NCBI GenBank assembly: GCA_964030785.1
Contig: OZ034968.1
Coordinates: forward strand, 23,636,686-23,700,685
DNA length: 64,000 nucleotides
Source: Siderastrea siderea
Lineage: Eukaryota; Cnidaria; Anthozoa; Scleractinia; Rhizangiidae
Direction of reading: 5' to 3'
The translations under genes were made by a program, and so were the position numbers. This document shows, one piece after another, positions 1-10,898 of the stretch. The notes below the pieces were generated by a model. The model saw nothing but the letters and a program-made list of their open reading frames with translations. It was not told the DNA's origin and ran no database searches. Each line of letters opens with the position of its first letter. The stretch's first letter is position 1.

Positions 1-181
1 ATTGAAGCTGTACGATCGATATCTCACCGTTATGGCTGCGGGAGTTCAAATGAACGAGTTTGAAATCGTTCCGTTCGCACAACGCTGGCAACGGAGCCAT
101 CATGTGTTTGTTTGATCGAACTGAAGACAGGATTAATAATTAAACTTGAACGATAATTACTATGCAGCTCACGGAAACAAC

Positions 182-577
182 AGGGGCACCCAACGACAAT
201 TTTCGGGAAAATATCTGTTCGGAAGACGATTTGAGATCTAGAATTTTCGGAACATTTGTTGTAAAATTTCTTGCTTGCCTGCCTCTTCTAGGATTTTCGA
301 ACATCTAAAATATGGTATTATTGCCCATTTTTTAACGGATTTCTACCCTTAAAAGGTCACCTAGAATTTTCGGGAGCCTTTTTCTGGCTAAAATTTTCGA
401 AAAGGTAAGTTTTGATCCCTATAATTTTCGGATCACTAGACTTTCAGCTAAGAAATCCGAACAGATGAAAAGTTTTTATCGGATAAAAATACGCCTATAT
501 CTACCATTTAAATACTAAAATACATTCAATAATGCTAAGTTAAGTGGTTTTGAACTATATTCTCGTTGGGTGCCCCT
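182..577. mobile_element. Non-autonomous TIR element (MITE), 396 bp
   Basis: The ends are inverted copies of AGGGGCACCCAACGA. The outer flanks GAAACAAC (174-181) and GAAACAAG (578-585) look like an 8-bp target duplication with one mismatch. The interior repeats the phrase 'attttcgg' many times and has no coding frame. An 8-bp duplication suits hAT or P type mobilisation; the family is not identified. Confidence 0.75.
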
Positions 578-1307
578 GAAACAAGACTACGGAGGTGAGG
601 AACATTAGAATTGACCATCATACTTTTTAAACGCAAACCACAAAACGCAGTTTTTCTTAGTTTAGAGCCCGCCGACGGAATGGTAAAAATAACAGTCAAA
701 CAACTGTGAAAGTGGCAACGTATTTTACATGGCATCCGACTTGTGTCTAAATGTCTGGAGCTGCTCAAGGGAACACAGATAGAGCCACAACGAGTACAGG
801 TAAACCAGTGTCAATTTTGTGTGGTATAGCCAAAAAATGTCGCCTTTTCTGGTGCTGGATTTGTTCAATGCTTGTCGTTCAGACTGTAAAAAGTTGCATG
901 ATTTTTGTACTGACTCGCCATAAAAAGTGTGACAATTTTTATTAAATGCTTCTTTCCAATTTTACTGTGCTTTATTTTGTCTTGTCTCGATATATATTTC
1001 GGAGTCAAAGCCTTCCGTATGAAACCTGCTGTTTGTGGAATTTTAAGAACAAGTGATTGACTGGACGATGAAAGAAATTGTAAACAAAGCGCTAAATGCT
1101 TAAAATTCTATTTCTACAGTTTCTTTTCGTCCTAAGAAATCAAGCACTCTGAAACAACTTAGATTTGTGTCTCAGTGACGTTCAGTCGTAATTTCTTCTT
1201 AATTTTGCTTCGATACAAAGTGATTTTTCTCACCGGGTTGCTGGCAGAGAAAAATAATTTATAAGCTCACTCTGTCGTTGAAACCCTAGCTTGCCACATC
1301 CACTGCG
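578..1307. other. Intergenic stretch, no gene seen
   Basis: No convincing exon, RNA gene or repeat was recognised. Short open frames here have no protein-like composition. Confidence 0.5.
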
Positions 1308-1691
1308 CTATGTATCCCTTCTAGGTTCGTAAATTGCCCAGTAAGTAATATTAAGTACTAGGGCAGCATGGAGTTTCACTTCATCTTTCTCCTTCTCATC
1401 GACGGAAGTAGTTTTTTTTCTCTTGGTGTTTTTCCAGTTCTCTATTTTGTCGACGATTGATAACGCACCACGAGAGCATTTGATTGAAAACAAGGCGCGC
1501 TTTTCACTATTCTTGGTCTTCAATATATACATTTCGGCCATTTCGGTAAAGGTGGGCATTATTTCAGAAAACATACGCTGAGAAATCTCGACAGACATTT
1601 TCTTCGCTGACTCGGTATTTGAATATATGTTACTATTTTTCTTGCAGTGAAAAAAGTGACAACGATTTATCACTGCGTTACTTTTCTTCAT
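1308..1691 (-). pseudogene. Possible downstream exon of the decayed gene at 1712-2184
   Basis: A 127-codon minus-strand open frame whose later part has ordinary protein composition: mixed hydrophobic and charged residues, followed by a Lys/Glu-rich stretch, ending ...YEPRRDT. It lies immediately downstream on the same strand as the disrupted exon at 1712-2184. A pyrimidine tract ending in an AG lies near its start, so it could be a further exon of the same gene or element. I do not recognise the family. It may also be a chance frame. Confidence 0.3.
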
Positions 1692-1711
1692 TACGTGCTT
1701 GGAAAATCATT

Positions 1712-2184
1712 TTACAGTCTTTGTGGCTGCCCTTCAATCTCTGTACGTCCCCAGAGGAAATATATATTCGAGATGTATTTCCCTTTTTCTGCCTGATTCG
1801 CCTTCAACTGATTTTTTCGTAGTTCGACGCCTTTTTTGCCCGTAAAACGTTTCTTCAGTCTAACGGGGAAATCCTCGTCCGACCTGTCCGACGCATCTTA
1901 ACCTGCGATCAGGCCCAATTTTAGCATCGTTCTCATATTCTCTTACGTTGGTCGCTTTCACCGAGCGAAACGAAAATAGAGCCTGATCGCAGGTTAGACA
2001 CATCTTCGCCACAGGATTTTTCTAAAATATTCTCACTGCCATCATCAGAATCACTTGTATAATCCTCATATCCAGAGTTACTATCCAGAAAGTTCTCCCC
2101 AAGGGCTTGCCTCAAATTAGGAAGTGACACTGATGACAGAAATTGAATTTATTTCCCCCCAACAAAGGTAATTTCCGACGCCAT
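1712..2184 (-). pseudogene. Decayed coding exon interrupted by a 98-bp element
   Basis: The frame starts at ATG 2184-2182, preceded by AAAAC/AAA and followed by GCG, a good initiation context. It meets TAA at codon 12, then stays open through an acidic Ser/Asp-rich segment (SDSDDGSENI). It is then broken by the element at 1899-1996. If the element and one copy of its 9-bp duplication are ignored, the span is exactly 122 codons and the frame continues as a Lys/Arg-rich segment to TAA at 1714-1712. That continuity on both sides supports a formerly coding exon. The acidic Ser-rich head resembles N-termini of transposon proteins, so it may be a transposase first exon rather than a host gene. Family not recognised. 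Confidence 0.5.
1899..1996. mobile_element. 98-bp MITE, family TAACCTGCGATCAGGC
   Basis: The inverted ends are TAACCTGCGATCAGGC and its complement. Flanks are GACGCATCT (1890-1898) and GACACATCT (1997-2005), a 9-bp target duplication with one difference. It is related to the element at 23693-23825, which has the same TIR and also a 9-bp duplication, and to a degenerate copy near 52000-52110. It interrupts the exon at 1712-2184. Confidence 0.8.
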
Positions 2185-2189
2185 TTTGT

Positions 2190-4380
2190 TTGTTTTTCTC
2201 TGCGCGGAGTCCTCGCAACACACACGCGCGTGTGTCACGCGCGATGGCGCAATTTTTTCTAAAAATAGCACATTTGTCTTTTTCGATGGGGCCAACGCCA
2301 ATACTGAAAATGGCAGTTAGTTACGGTCTCCATCCCCGATTATGGCTCCTGCTGATGTTCATGCTGACAATGAAGTTGCGATGATGTTTTTTTTTTTAAA
2401 GTTTGACTTTAATCTTGGAAGAGGAAGTAGTATTTAGAGGAATTACGATTTTTCCTTGTTAACAAGAGAATGTAAAAAAAAAATAAATAATATAATAAAA
2501 TCAAGATTAGAGAAGAGAGTGTAACAAAATAAAAATTAATGTTGGTTGTTGTTGTTGTTGTTGTTGTTGTTGTTGCAAGATTGTGTAAGCAATCGTGAAG
2601 CAATCAATCGACAAAGAACCGCGTTAACAGCAAATAAAAAAGCACCTTTGTAAAGCACTTTTTGTAAACACGCGCGTACGTCTCGCAATTTTAGGCGACA
2701 AATTCCTCGTTGTGATATGGCGCACTAGGCAATAGCCATCTTGCTCTATTCACTGGACACGCAATTTAACACTATTTATCAACGCCTTTAATCGCTTCAT
2801 CAAGAGGTGACGAGACGATAAAGGTTGTTCTCGTTCAATGAGAACAAAACTCCGCAAAGATGAATGGCCCTCCAACTAGCACTACTTTATCCCTGCACAG
2901 TGTAAAGGTATTATTAGAATTTACTGATCAGACAACACGGAACGGTCGTCGGGATTACGAATCCATTCCGGCTTCAGTTTCATGTAATGGACATATATGT
3001 TCCATATATGTTCTTTTGGCCATAATTAAATTGCAGATGAAGTCTGCGGGCCAAGAGTTGAACATGCTCACGAACAGTCGTGCCGATTGATTCCCATGCT
3101 AAATTTAGCGCATCTGTTTTGCACGGACACAAAAACCTGTATCCGTAATCGTGCTTGGGCACAGTGCTCGAGTGTTGGCGCTGCACAGGTCGTGGCCAGT
3201 ATTAAGGCAGCCGAGGCAGTTGCCTCGGTAAAACAGTTTCCTTGTGGTTAAAAACGTAAATAGAAAAATAAATCATTTAATAATATAACATGTTTTTGGC
3301 AGTAAACCACGCCACCGGTACCCTAAAGTGTGATAACCTCATAGTAAGTTTCACCAGTTTCTCCAGTGGGTCAGCGTATACAACCTCCAGCCTCGTTACC
3401 GATTGAAGACTTGGTCCAAATCAACAATGCGCGCAGACCGCCTAAATGGTCTTGCCCTTGCATACGTTCACGACATCACTCTATGCAGAGCCGTTGCAAA
3501 TATCGCAAAAATGCATGGGTCGCCAATGGTCAGAGGAGAAACAAAATTGCTTTAGCCTTCTCCAAATAAAAGCGAGGCCTTAAGTAGAGAGTACACCTTA
3601 GCGCTACACTGTAGTACACTTGAAATAGCACTAGAAAAGTCGAAAATTACTGAAAAGGTGCACTTGAACGAGATTGTTTTTTTTTTCGTCGCGAATGCTA
3701 AAATAACATTTCAGAGCTTCTAAAATATCATTTCTGAATGAAACCGTTGAAATTTTAAAGAGAAGAAATGACAACAAAAATAAATACTGTTAAAGTTAGT
3801 TTGGATTTTGATTATGTTAGGAGGAAAGCACTTCTGGATTTCGAAATTTTCTGGGGGAGCATGCGCCCGGACCCCTCTAAAAGCTCGCGCCTTCGGCGCT
3901 TTGCACCTGCCTCGGTTATTAGAAAAGTCTGGCGACGGCCCTGCTGAGCGAGTGCACCAGTTTTAATTTCTTTAGCACTTTTAATTTTTTCTTGTTTGAG
4001 CCATGTATCAGGTTAACTATCCAAGGGCCTAAACTTAAGAAACAATCGCAAATCACATAGAGGTTCGTTAAATCGAGGTTCCACTGTAAACTCAGTTGAT
4101 AAATCCAGATTTTTGAGTGTCACTCCCCCACCGACGCATTCAAACTGATTTTGTTGGTTTCTGGTTCTCAACCTTGAAATTGTAAGTTGACGAAACAAGT
4201 AGAGCTGGTTTGGGGGCTAAAAGCTACACCACCATTCTGTAGATTTTGCTGATTTTAAAATATTGCTCCGCGCCCGAAAACTTACCAGAACATTTCAAGA
4301 AAAGGACTCCACGACCTTATCTGAGAACCGGTCCAATGGATGTGTGATGTAGGCCTCCGCAATAAAGATAAATTATTATT
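2190..4380. other. Non-coding stretch with a (GTT)n microsatellite
   Basis: (GTT)n lies at about 2541-2575. The end of the stretch, near 4350-4385, reads 'aataaagataaattattatt', like the 3' tail of a non-LTR retrotransposon. No gene was recognised, and the short open frames are not protein-like. Confidence 0.45.
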
Positions 4381-4390
4381 ATGGAACTGA

Positions 4391-5755
4391 ATGAGGAACG
4401 GGGAATCGGAAATGGAAAAGGAGGAATCGGGAATGGGGAATCGGGAATCGGGAATGGGGAGTCGGGAATGGGGAATCGGGAATCGGGAATCGGGAATCGG
4501 GAATCGGGAATCGGAAATGGGGAATCGGGAATGGGGAATGAGAAATAGTGGTCAGCGGGTATTGTCTAAAAAAATAAGTTGGAGTTTGCGCCGTACGGCA
4601 AAGAGACGAGGACTGGATGTGATAAGCGAAAGACGGAAGGTAAGAATATTTATCTGTTAGTTTTTCCCGAGTTTTTGGAATTACTGAGTTTCTGTTTATC
4701 AAAATTAACCAAAACTGTTGATCTGCAGGTAATGTGAATGACGATAATGTTATGGATCACGAGGTTTATATCGTTTATCGACAGGTTGGTGTAAAAAGAT
4801 TCGTATCGCTTTGAGTACAGTCGCTTCGAGTGTTATTATCAAAACTAATTAGAGTAAATATTCTGTGTATTTTGACGTTTTAGCGACGAAGCAGCGACAG
4901 AAAATGATTCTATGTTTGGAAATGACGAGAATGAATCGTTGTTTAAGGTACGAAAACGCAGAATACGCCTTGAAAATTTAAACTGACCGCGCTGAATTAT
5001 TTTGGCACTTGCCATCGAATTTTGAATTGATTTTAACTTAATGGCGTTCATATTTGAGTTACAGAGTCGTTACAATCTAGATTCATTTATCAGTGGTATT
5101 CTCCATGCTTCTTCTCTGGGGCATTTTCTTTTTAATTGAAGAACAGCTTAATATTGCAGTCACTTCACTCAGTTCTTTCTGTAAACCATAAATGAATCTA
5201 GATTGTAACTCAAATATGAACGCCATTCAAGTCAATTCAAAATTCGATGGCAAGTCCTAACAGTTAAGCAGCGTTCGGTTTAAATTTTCAAGCCGTATTC
5301 TACGTTATCGTACCTTAAACGAAGATTCATTTTCGCCAGTTACAAACATAGAATCGTCCTCTGTCACTGGTTCGTCGCTAAAACATCAAATTACAGAGAA
5401 CATGTATTTAAAGTTACACTCGAAGCGGCTGATGCTCAAAGTGATACGAATCTTTTTACACCAACCCGTCTATAACGATACCCTCATTCACTCTTATTAC
5501 CTGCAAATCAATAGTTTTCGTTAATTTTAATGAACAGAAACTCAGTAATTCCAAAAACTCAGGAAAAATTGACAGATAAACATTCTTACCTTCCATATTT
5601 CGCTTACCACGTGCAGTCCTCGTCTCTTTGCCGTACTGCGCAGACTCAAAGTTACTTTCTTAGGTATTACCGCTGACCACTATTTCTCATTCCCCATTCC
5701 CCATTCCCCATTCCCCATTCCCCATTCCCCATTCCCCATTCCTCGTTTTAGTAAC
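4391..5755. repeat. 1.37-kb inverted repeat with exon-like arms
   Basis: Two arms of about 570-690 bp face each other around a short centre near 5090-5180. Each arm begins with a GGGAATC/GGGAATG minisatellite (4391-4540, and the complement at 5690-5750). Each arm then carries the same series of features: an exon-like piece ending in GGAAG|gtaag, a piece following tttgcag or tctgcag, and an open segment SDE..TE.DSMF...NES.FK ending AAG|gtacg. Differences between the arms leave that last reading frame open. It looks like two head-to-head 5' ends of one mobile element or gene. No transposase domain was recognised. Confidence 0.7.
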
Positions 5756-7136
5756 ATCCATTTTTACAAGAGATGAGGTTAAAATAGTTATTGATGAACC
5801 TGAACATGAAACTAGTTGCGGCTTTCATGAAATAAGCAGCAAGGACGTGAAATATGTAGCACATTTATATCACAAAATCTAACATTTGCGACTGGATAAC
5901 CAATAACCCCATATCAATTAAAAAGAAGCTTTGGGTGTCTTTGGCCACCCCTTTTTATTGGGCCCCATCCGCTCGTATCCGCTTTCAATCTTTTTTGCGC
6001 AGATTTTTGAATACACGTGCATGGTTTCGTCAGTGTTTTTACCGTCCACGCGTAAACCGGACTGAAAAACGCTCGAAAACATTACTTCGTGAACGATTTT
6101 GGGTCTATTAAAGGCCCTAACTAAAAGAGGTGGCGAGTTATCGCAACTTGAAACCTTGCATTAACTTGCGACTCCGTTTGACCATGACTTGCATGTGCTT
6201 GCGATGACTTTCGTTCACTTTGATCGAGCTCAAATTTGCGCGCAAGTGAACGCTAGTTTTTCACCGTTTGGCCACCCAACGCAAGTCGTCGTAAGTTGGC
6301 TTCAGTATTTTGTTTTCCTTTGTACGAGCGCAGGCGGAAGGCTGCACTGAAATGGCTTTTTTGTTTCTTGCTTTGAACTAGCTTCTAAATGTGGGTGCGT
6401 TTGGCCATAACTCGCAAGTCTGTCGACACAAGTTCGCATTTCCAAACGCACGTTGACTTGCGACTCCGTTTGGCCACGGCTTAACGTCACAACTTGATCA
6501 TTTTCAAAACTGATATGGATTCTGTGAACGAAAGCTCGACAAGCCAGTGTAGTTTATCTTGTAGATAAATTAACAAAGACAATTGAAAAGAACGAGTGTA
6601 CTTCTGGTATATTTCTTGACCTATTGTACCGTAGGTATTTAATTTAATACGGTTTATTATTCCATTCCTAAGGTGAAAAACTATATCCTATGGTATTTTC
6701 TTTTTAGGTCCTACTTTATTGACTAAAGGTGCAAGAATAGCTGGAATCTAATCAACTTGCACCAAGACTTAGCATCAAGAAATCCATTTTTATTTCCAAT
6801 GTAATATATCAAGCACGAGAAACAGTGTTTCATCAGGATATCCACACACTGAGAAGTGTGTTGAAAAAAACGAGGCGCAGCCGAGTTTTTTTTTTTTTCA
6901 ACCGACTTCGAGGTAAGATACCGGATGAAACACTCTTTCAAGTTCTCAAACAATTAATAATTTTCTGAGAAATTCACAGCAGAAATTCGCAAAATGTTAT
7001 GTTTATAAAGTTCACGTATCCAAACTACGGACACGGTAGTGATTTCCTTTGTTTTCTCCTCTGATTGGAGTTTGAGAAGTAATTATGAAATTCTACGGCT
7101 TCGCCTGTAGGAAAGGCTAACTCGGCGGCGAAGGCT
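5756..7136. other. Non-coding stretch with degenerate fold-back sequence
   Basis: The segment 6130-6480 contains several inverted copies of a motif around 'actcgcaagt' and 'gtttggccac', the remains of a fold-back element. A poly-T run lies near 6885. No gene was recognised. The 3' untranslated region of GATM copy B would extend leftwards into this stretch. Confidence 0.4.
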
Positions 7137-10100
7137 CTATAGATAAGACTCCAAGGTCCCTTGACGCCTGACGTCACAGGTCCAACAGTGGAAACTTCCT
7201 CCAAGAGAATTGGCAAAGCGGAAGGGGACTGGGATACACTTGATTCCAAGTTTCTCAAACATCTATAAAATGATAAAATGGCGTGTTAGCAATGATCCAG
7301 GGAAAGCAGTGGTTTGTAGTGGCATCTCTCACTATTGTGTTCAGACCACAATTTCTTTGTTTGACTATGGATTGTTAATTTGTCTTTCTATCTCATTCGT
7401 AGAATTGATTCACATTCTGTTATGTAGTCTATCGACGATGTCTCCAGGCCCTCGGTACTCTTTTGATTAATTGCCTAGTTCCTGTATGGCTTTTTTCCTA
7501 GTACCTCACTGTCAATTCGTTGTGACGTGCAATTCATTTTTGGTAACGTATCCGAGACGAACGACCGAGGAAAGCCTCGCTTTTTCGTTCGGATCACGTG
7601 ACCCGAAACAGACCGACCGCTGCGAAATATAGAGGCCTATGAACTAGGCAAACAGCGTACTACGCTGTTGTTATTCCTGCCAGAGAATTCCTACCGCCAG
7701 GGTTTTCAAACGAGCAACACGCTATTGTTATACCACCCTACGGCCCCTTTAACGCAGTTTTGTAGAAAAAAGCATTGGCGATCTGACGTGTGTTAGGCCA
7801 GACGGGTTGATGCTAACCGTCCGGAGAAAGACGCCATTTAGCTCACGCGCACTAATCCTTTCATTGAGCACTTAAATGCATCTTTTTAAGATTTTCCTTA
7901 AGATTAAACATAACAGCGGTGGTATAATAAAAAATTAATTGCCTCAGTTAGGTCGGGCCGGACGGGAAAAATATTTGGCTCTCGGTTATGGCGCACGGAC
8001 CTCGCTGCGTTCGGTTCGTTACCATAACAGTCGAGCCAATATTTTCCCGTTCGACCCTCCCACTCTGTCAATGAGTGCATATCATCATGTGGATTGGGTT
8101 TGTCGTGAGATTTCCTTTTGCTCCGAGAGCTTTACTCTAGATTCATCGATTCCCTTCTTCCACATCCAAATTTCAATATTTCTAAATTCCAATTCGATCG
8201 ACCTGACACATTGCACAGATTGTCAAACTCGGCGAAAAAGATACAGTCACGAATCCTCTTACATTTTATACCTTTTGAGTGGCCTTCTCTTCTTTCTCGA
8301 CAACAACTCTGTTTGGATCCAGCATAAGAACATTCATGGACAGCCACATTGAAGATAACCAAAAGTCGTCTGTATACTGGGGGGTCGGTGCATCGACAAT
8401 TGCCCAGCCAGCCTTTTTAAACATGTCAATTTGGTGACAAGGTCTCTCAGGATTCACCAATACTAACCCTGGTCCAATGGGGTAAAATGTTGCATCAATA
8501 TGTAGGGGGTTAGAATCAACAAATGACAGTTTGTGAACCCGATAACCACGATCAGCAAGATGGCGGCTCATCCACTCAATGCCAAAGTCGTTGGTAACCT
8601 GGAAAAAATGGGCAGGTTGCTTCCTAGTAAGACGCTGAATTTTGACCCCTGACCATAATGTCTTCACTCTTATCAGTGGACCATAAAAACGAAGTCATTA
8701 AATGTTAAAAACTCAAGTGAACAACGAGCCGAAGGCGAGTTCGTTCACTGCCAAGGTTTAAAAATTTTATTCGCCTGCGTTGCAGGCGTTTCGCTTTTTG
8801 GCCGCTTATAAAGTGGGAGGGAAGGTTTGCCGTCGCCGCAATTTTCGCGCAGCCAAAATGGGGAAAGTGCTTCAAACGCGTGCGGAAAAGCTTACGGAAA
8901 CGCTTACTACACAGGCTAACAATTTATGAGGTTTTAACTGACCAAATTATAGTCCTTGATGTTTAGACTTTTTAGTGACCTAATGCCAGTTGTTCAAAAG
9001 GTGAAATGAATTGAGGAATAGTGACAACTTTGAATTGCAAAATGAGGATTTGGAAAATGTTCCACAAGCCATTATCTTTACTTTGTTTGAACTAAGCTGA
9101 ACTGGAAAGTAAGGTGAAAGTTCTTGTAACATTTGAACCAAAAACGTTTCTGTTGGTGGCGTTGTGTTCGAACAGGGACGTAGCGTGGATTTTTGTTTTG
9201 GTGTACGCACGAGCACGAGAGAAAATGTGTTCTCTTGATATTGGTATTTTGGCCGAGTGCAGAAGACATGAACTGGTAGGGCGGAGGGGGATCTGTAGAG
9301 GACTCAGACTGTTTTCTTTGGTTGTGACAAACGGAAGTCTGCATCTTTCTCATTACAAAAGTTTTCGGATTATACATAAAATATCACATTATCGCTGACA
9401 TTAGCTGTTTAAATCACAAACCTGTGGCCTGGTTTAATCAACCCCGTTTTCTTTATTATTGTTTAGTTGTGCTGACCCCAAGCCAATAATCCTCAAAGTT
9501 GAGGGGTACACAACACGCGGGCTCTTCGTGGTATGTAAATTTAAAAACTAATAAAGATTTGCGAATCAACCATAGTCTGTGGCTTTGTATTTTGACTGCC
9601 TTTTCATTTGTGCCTTAACACGAGTAAAATCGGGAAGTACTACAACTGACGACTTCGAAAAACAGTTCAATTTGGTTATCAATTTCTTCAGGAAATGAAA
9701 AGATATGTGAATTCTGTAACCTCCCTTCTACTAGTATTACTGATATACGAAGAACATTTTCCACAAAAGAATAGTATGAAAATAACTGAATAACTGTCAC
9801 TCTTTCATGTCCGAAGGTCAACTTAATACCCGATAGGATAACTGCTTTTCATAACAACTGATGAATTTTAAACTGTTTATTCTACAGCGATGGAAATATT
9901 GAAAATCAACCCATCACATGTAGGATATGTCGTTTTTTAAAGGGTTGTGCATCTGAATATTAGGAGCTTTACAATAAGCTTGACGATAGTAAACGACTTT
10001 TATTAGACATAAGCCACAGAATTGCAGTGACAGGCAATGATAAATTAGTGAAACTTGTCATAATCATAAAATAGACGCCTTTGTTCAACAATCAAGTTGT

Positions 10101-10822
10101 TCAATCATTTCTGAATAATTTCAGGAAAACGAAATCAAGAGAGAGGTGTTGGGACATTCGTATTTTGAAGTTAAAAAGTGTTTTCTTAGAAACAAGTATT
10201 AGTGGCAACAATGCCATTATAGAGACAATTTATAGATCACCCGGAAAAAGTGCTTCAGTGCTTTCGAGTTTCGCCCAGGTCATGCCAAAACCTACGTTGC
10301 AGGCTGTGGTGATGTAAACAGATAGTTTTATTTTCTCCTTCAACTCGCGCCAATGGACGGAATTTATCCAACCCTAGCCCGCCATAGTTTTTTTTTTCAT
10401 TTTCTGCTCAATTTTTCTTACTTTCTCTGTTGCGACGCCTTACCCAATCATAAGCACGCATTGCAGATGACGCCACGCGATTGAGCACTAGTTCGCGGGA
10501 GAGTGCGCTAAAAATAGCCTACTCGTGAAAGACATCGGCCAAAGCCCAGTGTGAAAGATAAATACTTGTTCTTATGTACATTTGATTAAACGAAATACCT
10601 GACTCTTTTGGACGAAAAGATCTCGCCCTGCTCTCATGAACTCAGCGGCATCAAAACATGGTTCAAACTCTGTGAGCACAAACTTTCCTTCGGAGGCCAA
10701 CTTATGACGCTCCTCAGCTGGTAGATTTGCATAGTCCTAGGTAAGTAAAGAAACACTATTATTTAAAAAAAAGAACAATGAAGGAAAGCGTTTGAACTGG
10801 CTTAAGTCAGTGCGTGCGTGCG

Positions 10823-10898
<76 letters not shown>

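Noticed and set aside
4391..4540. CRISPR-like array
   Set aside because: The short unit is repeated without unique spacers, in a eukaryotic setting; it is a minisatellite.
4379..4702. Frames reading PDSRFPIPHSRF and GNRESGMGNRE as proline-rich or glycine-rich proteins
   Set aside because: They are translations of the GGGAATC minisatellite on both strands.
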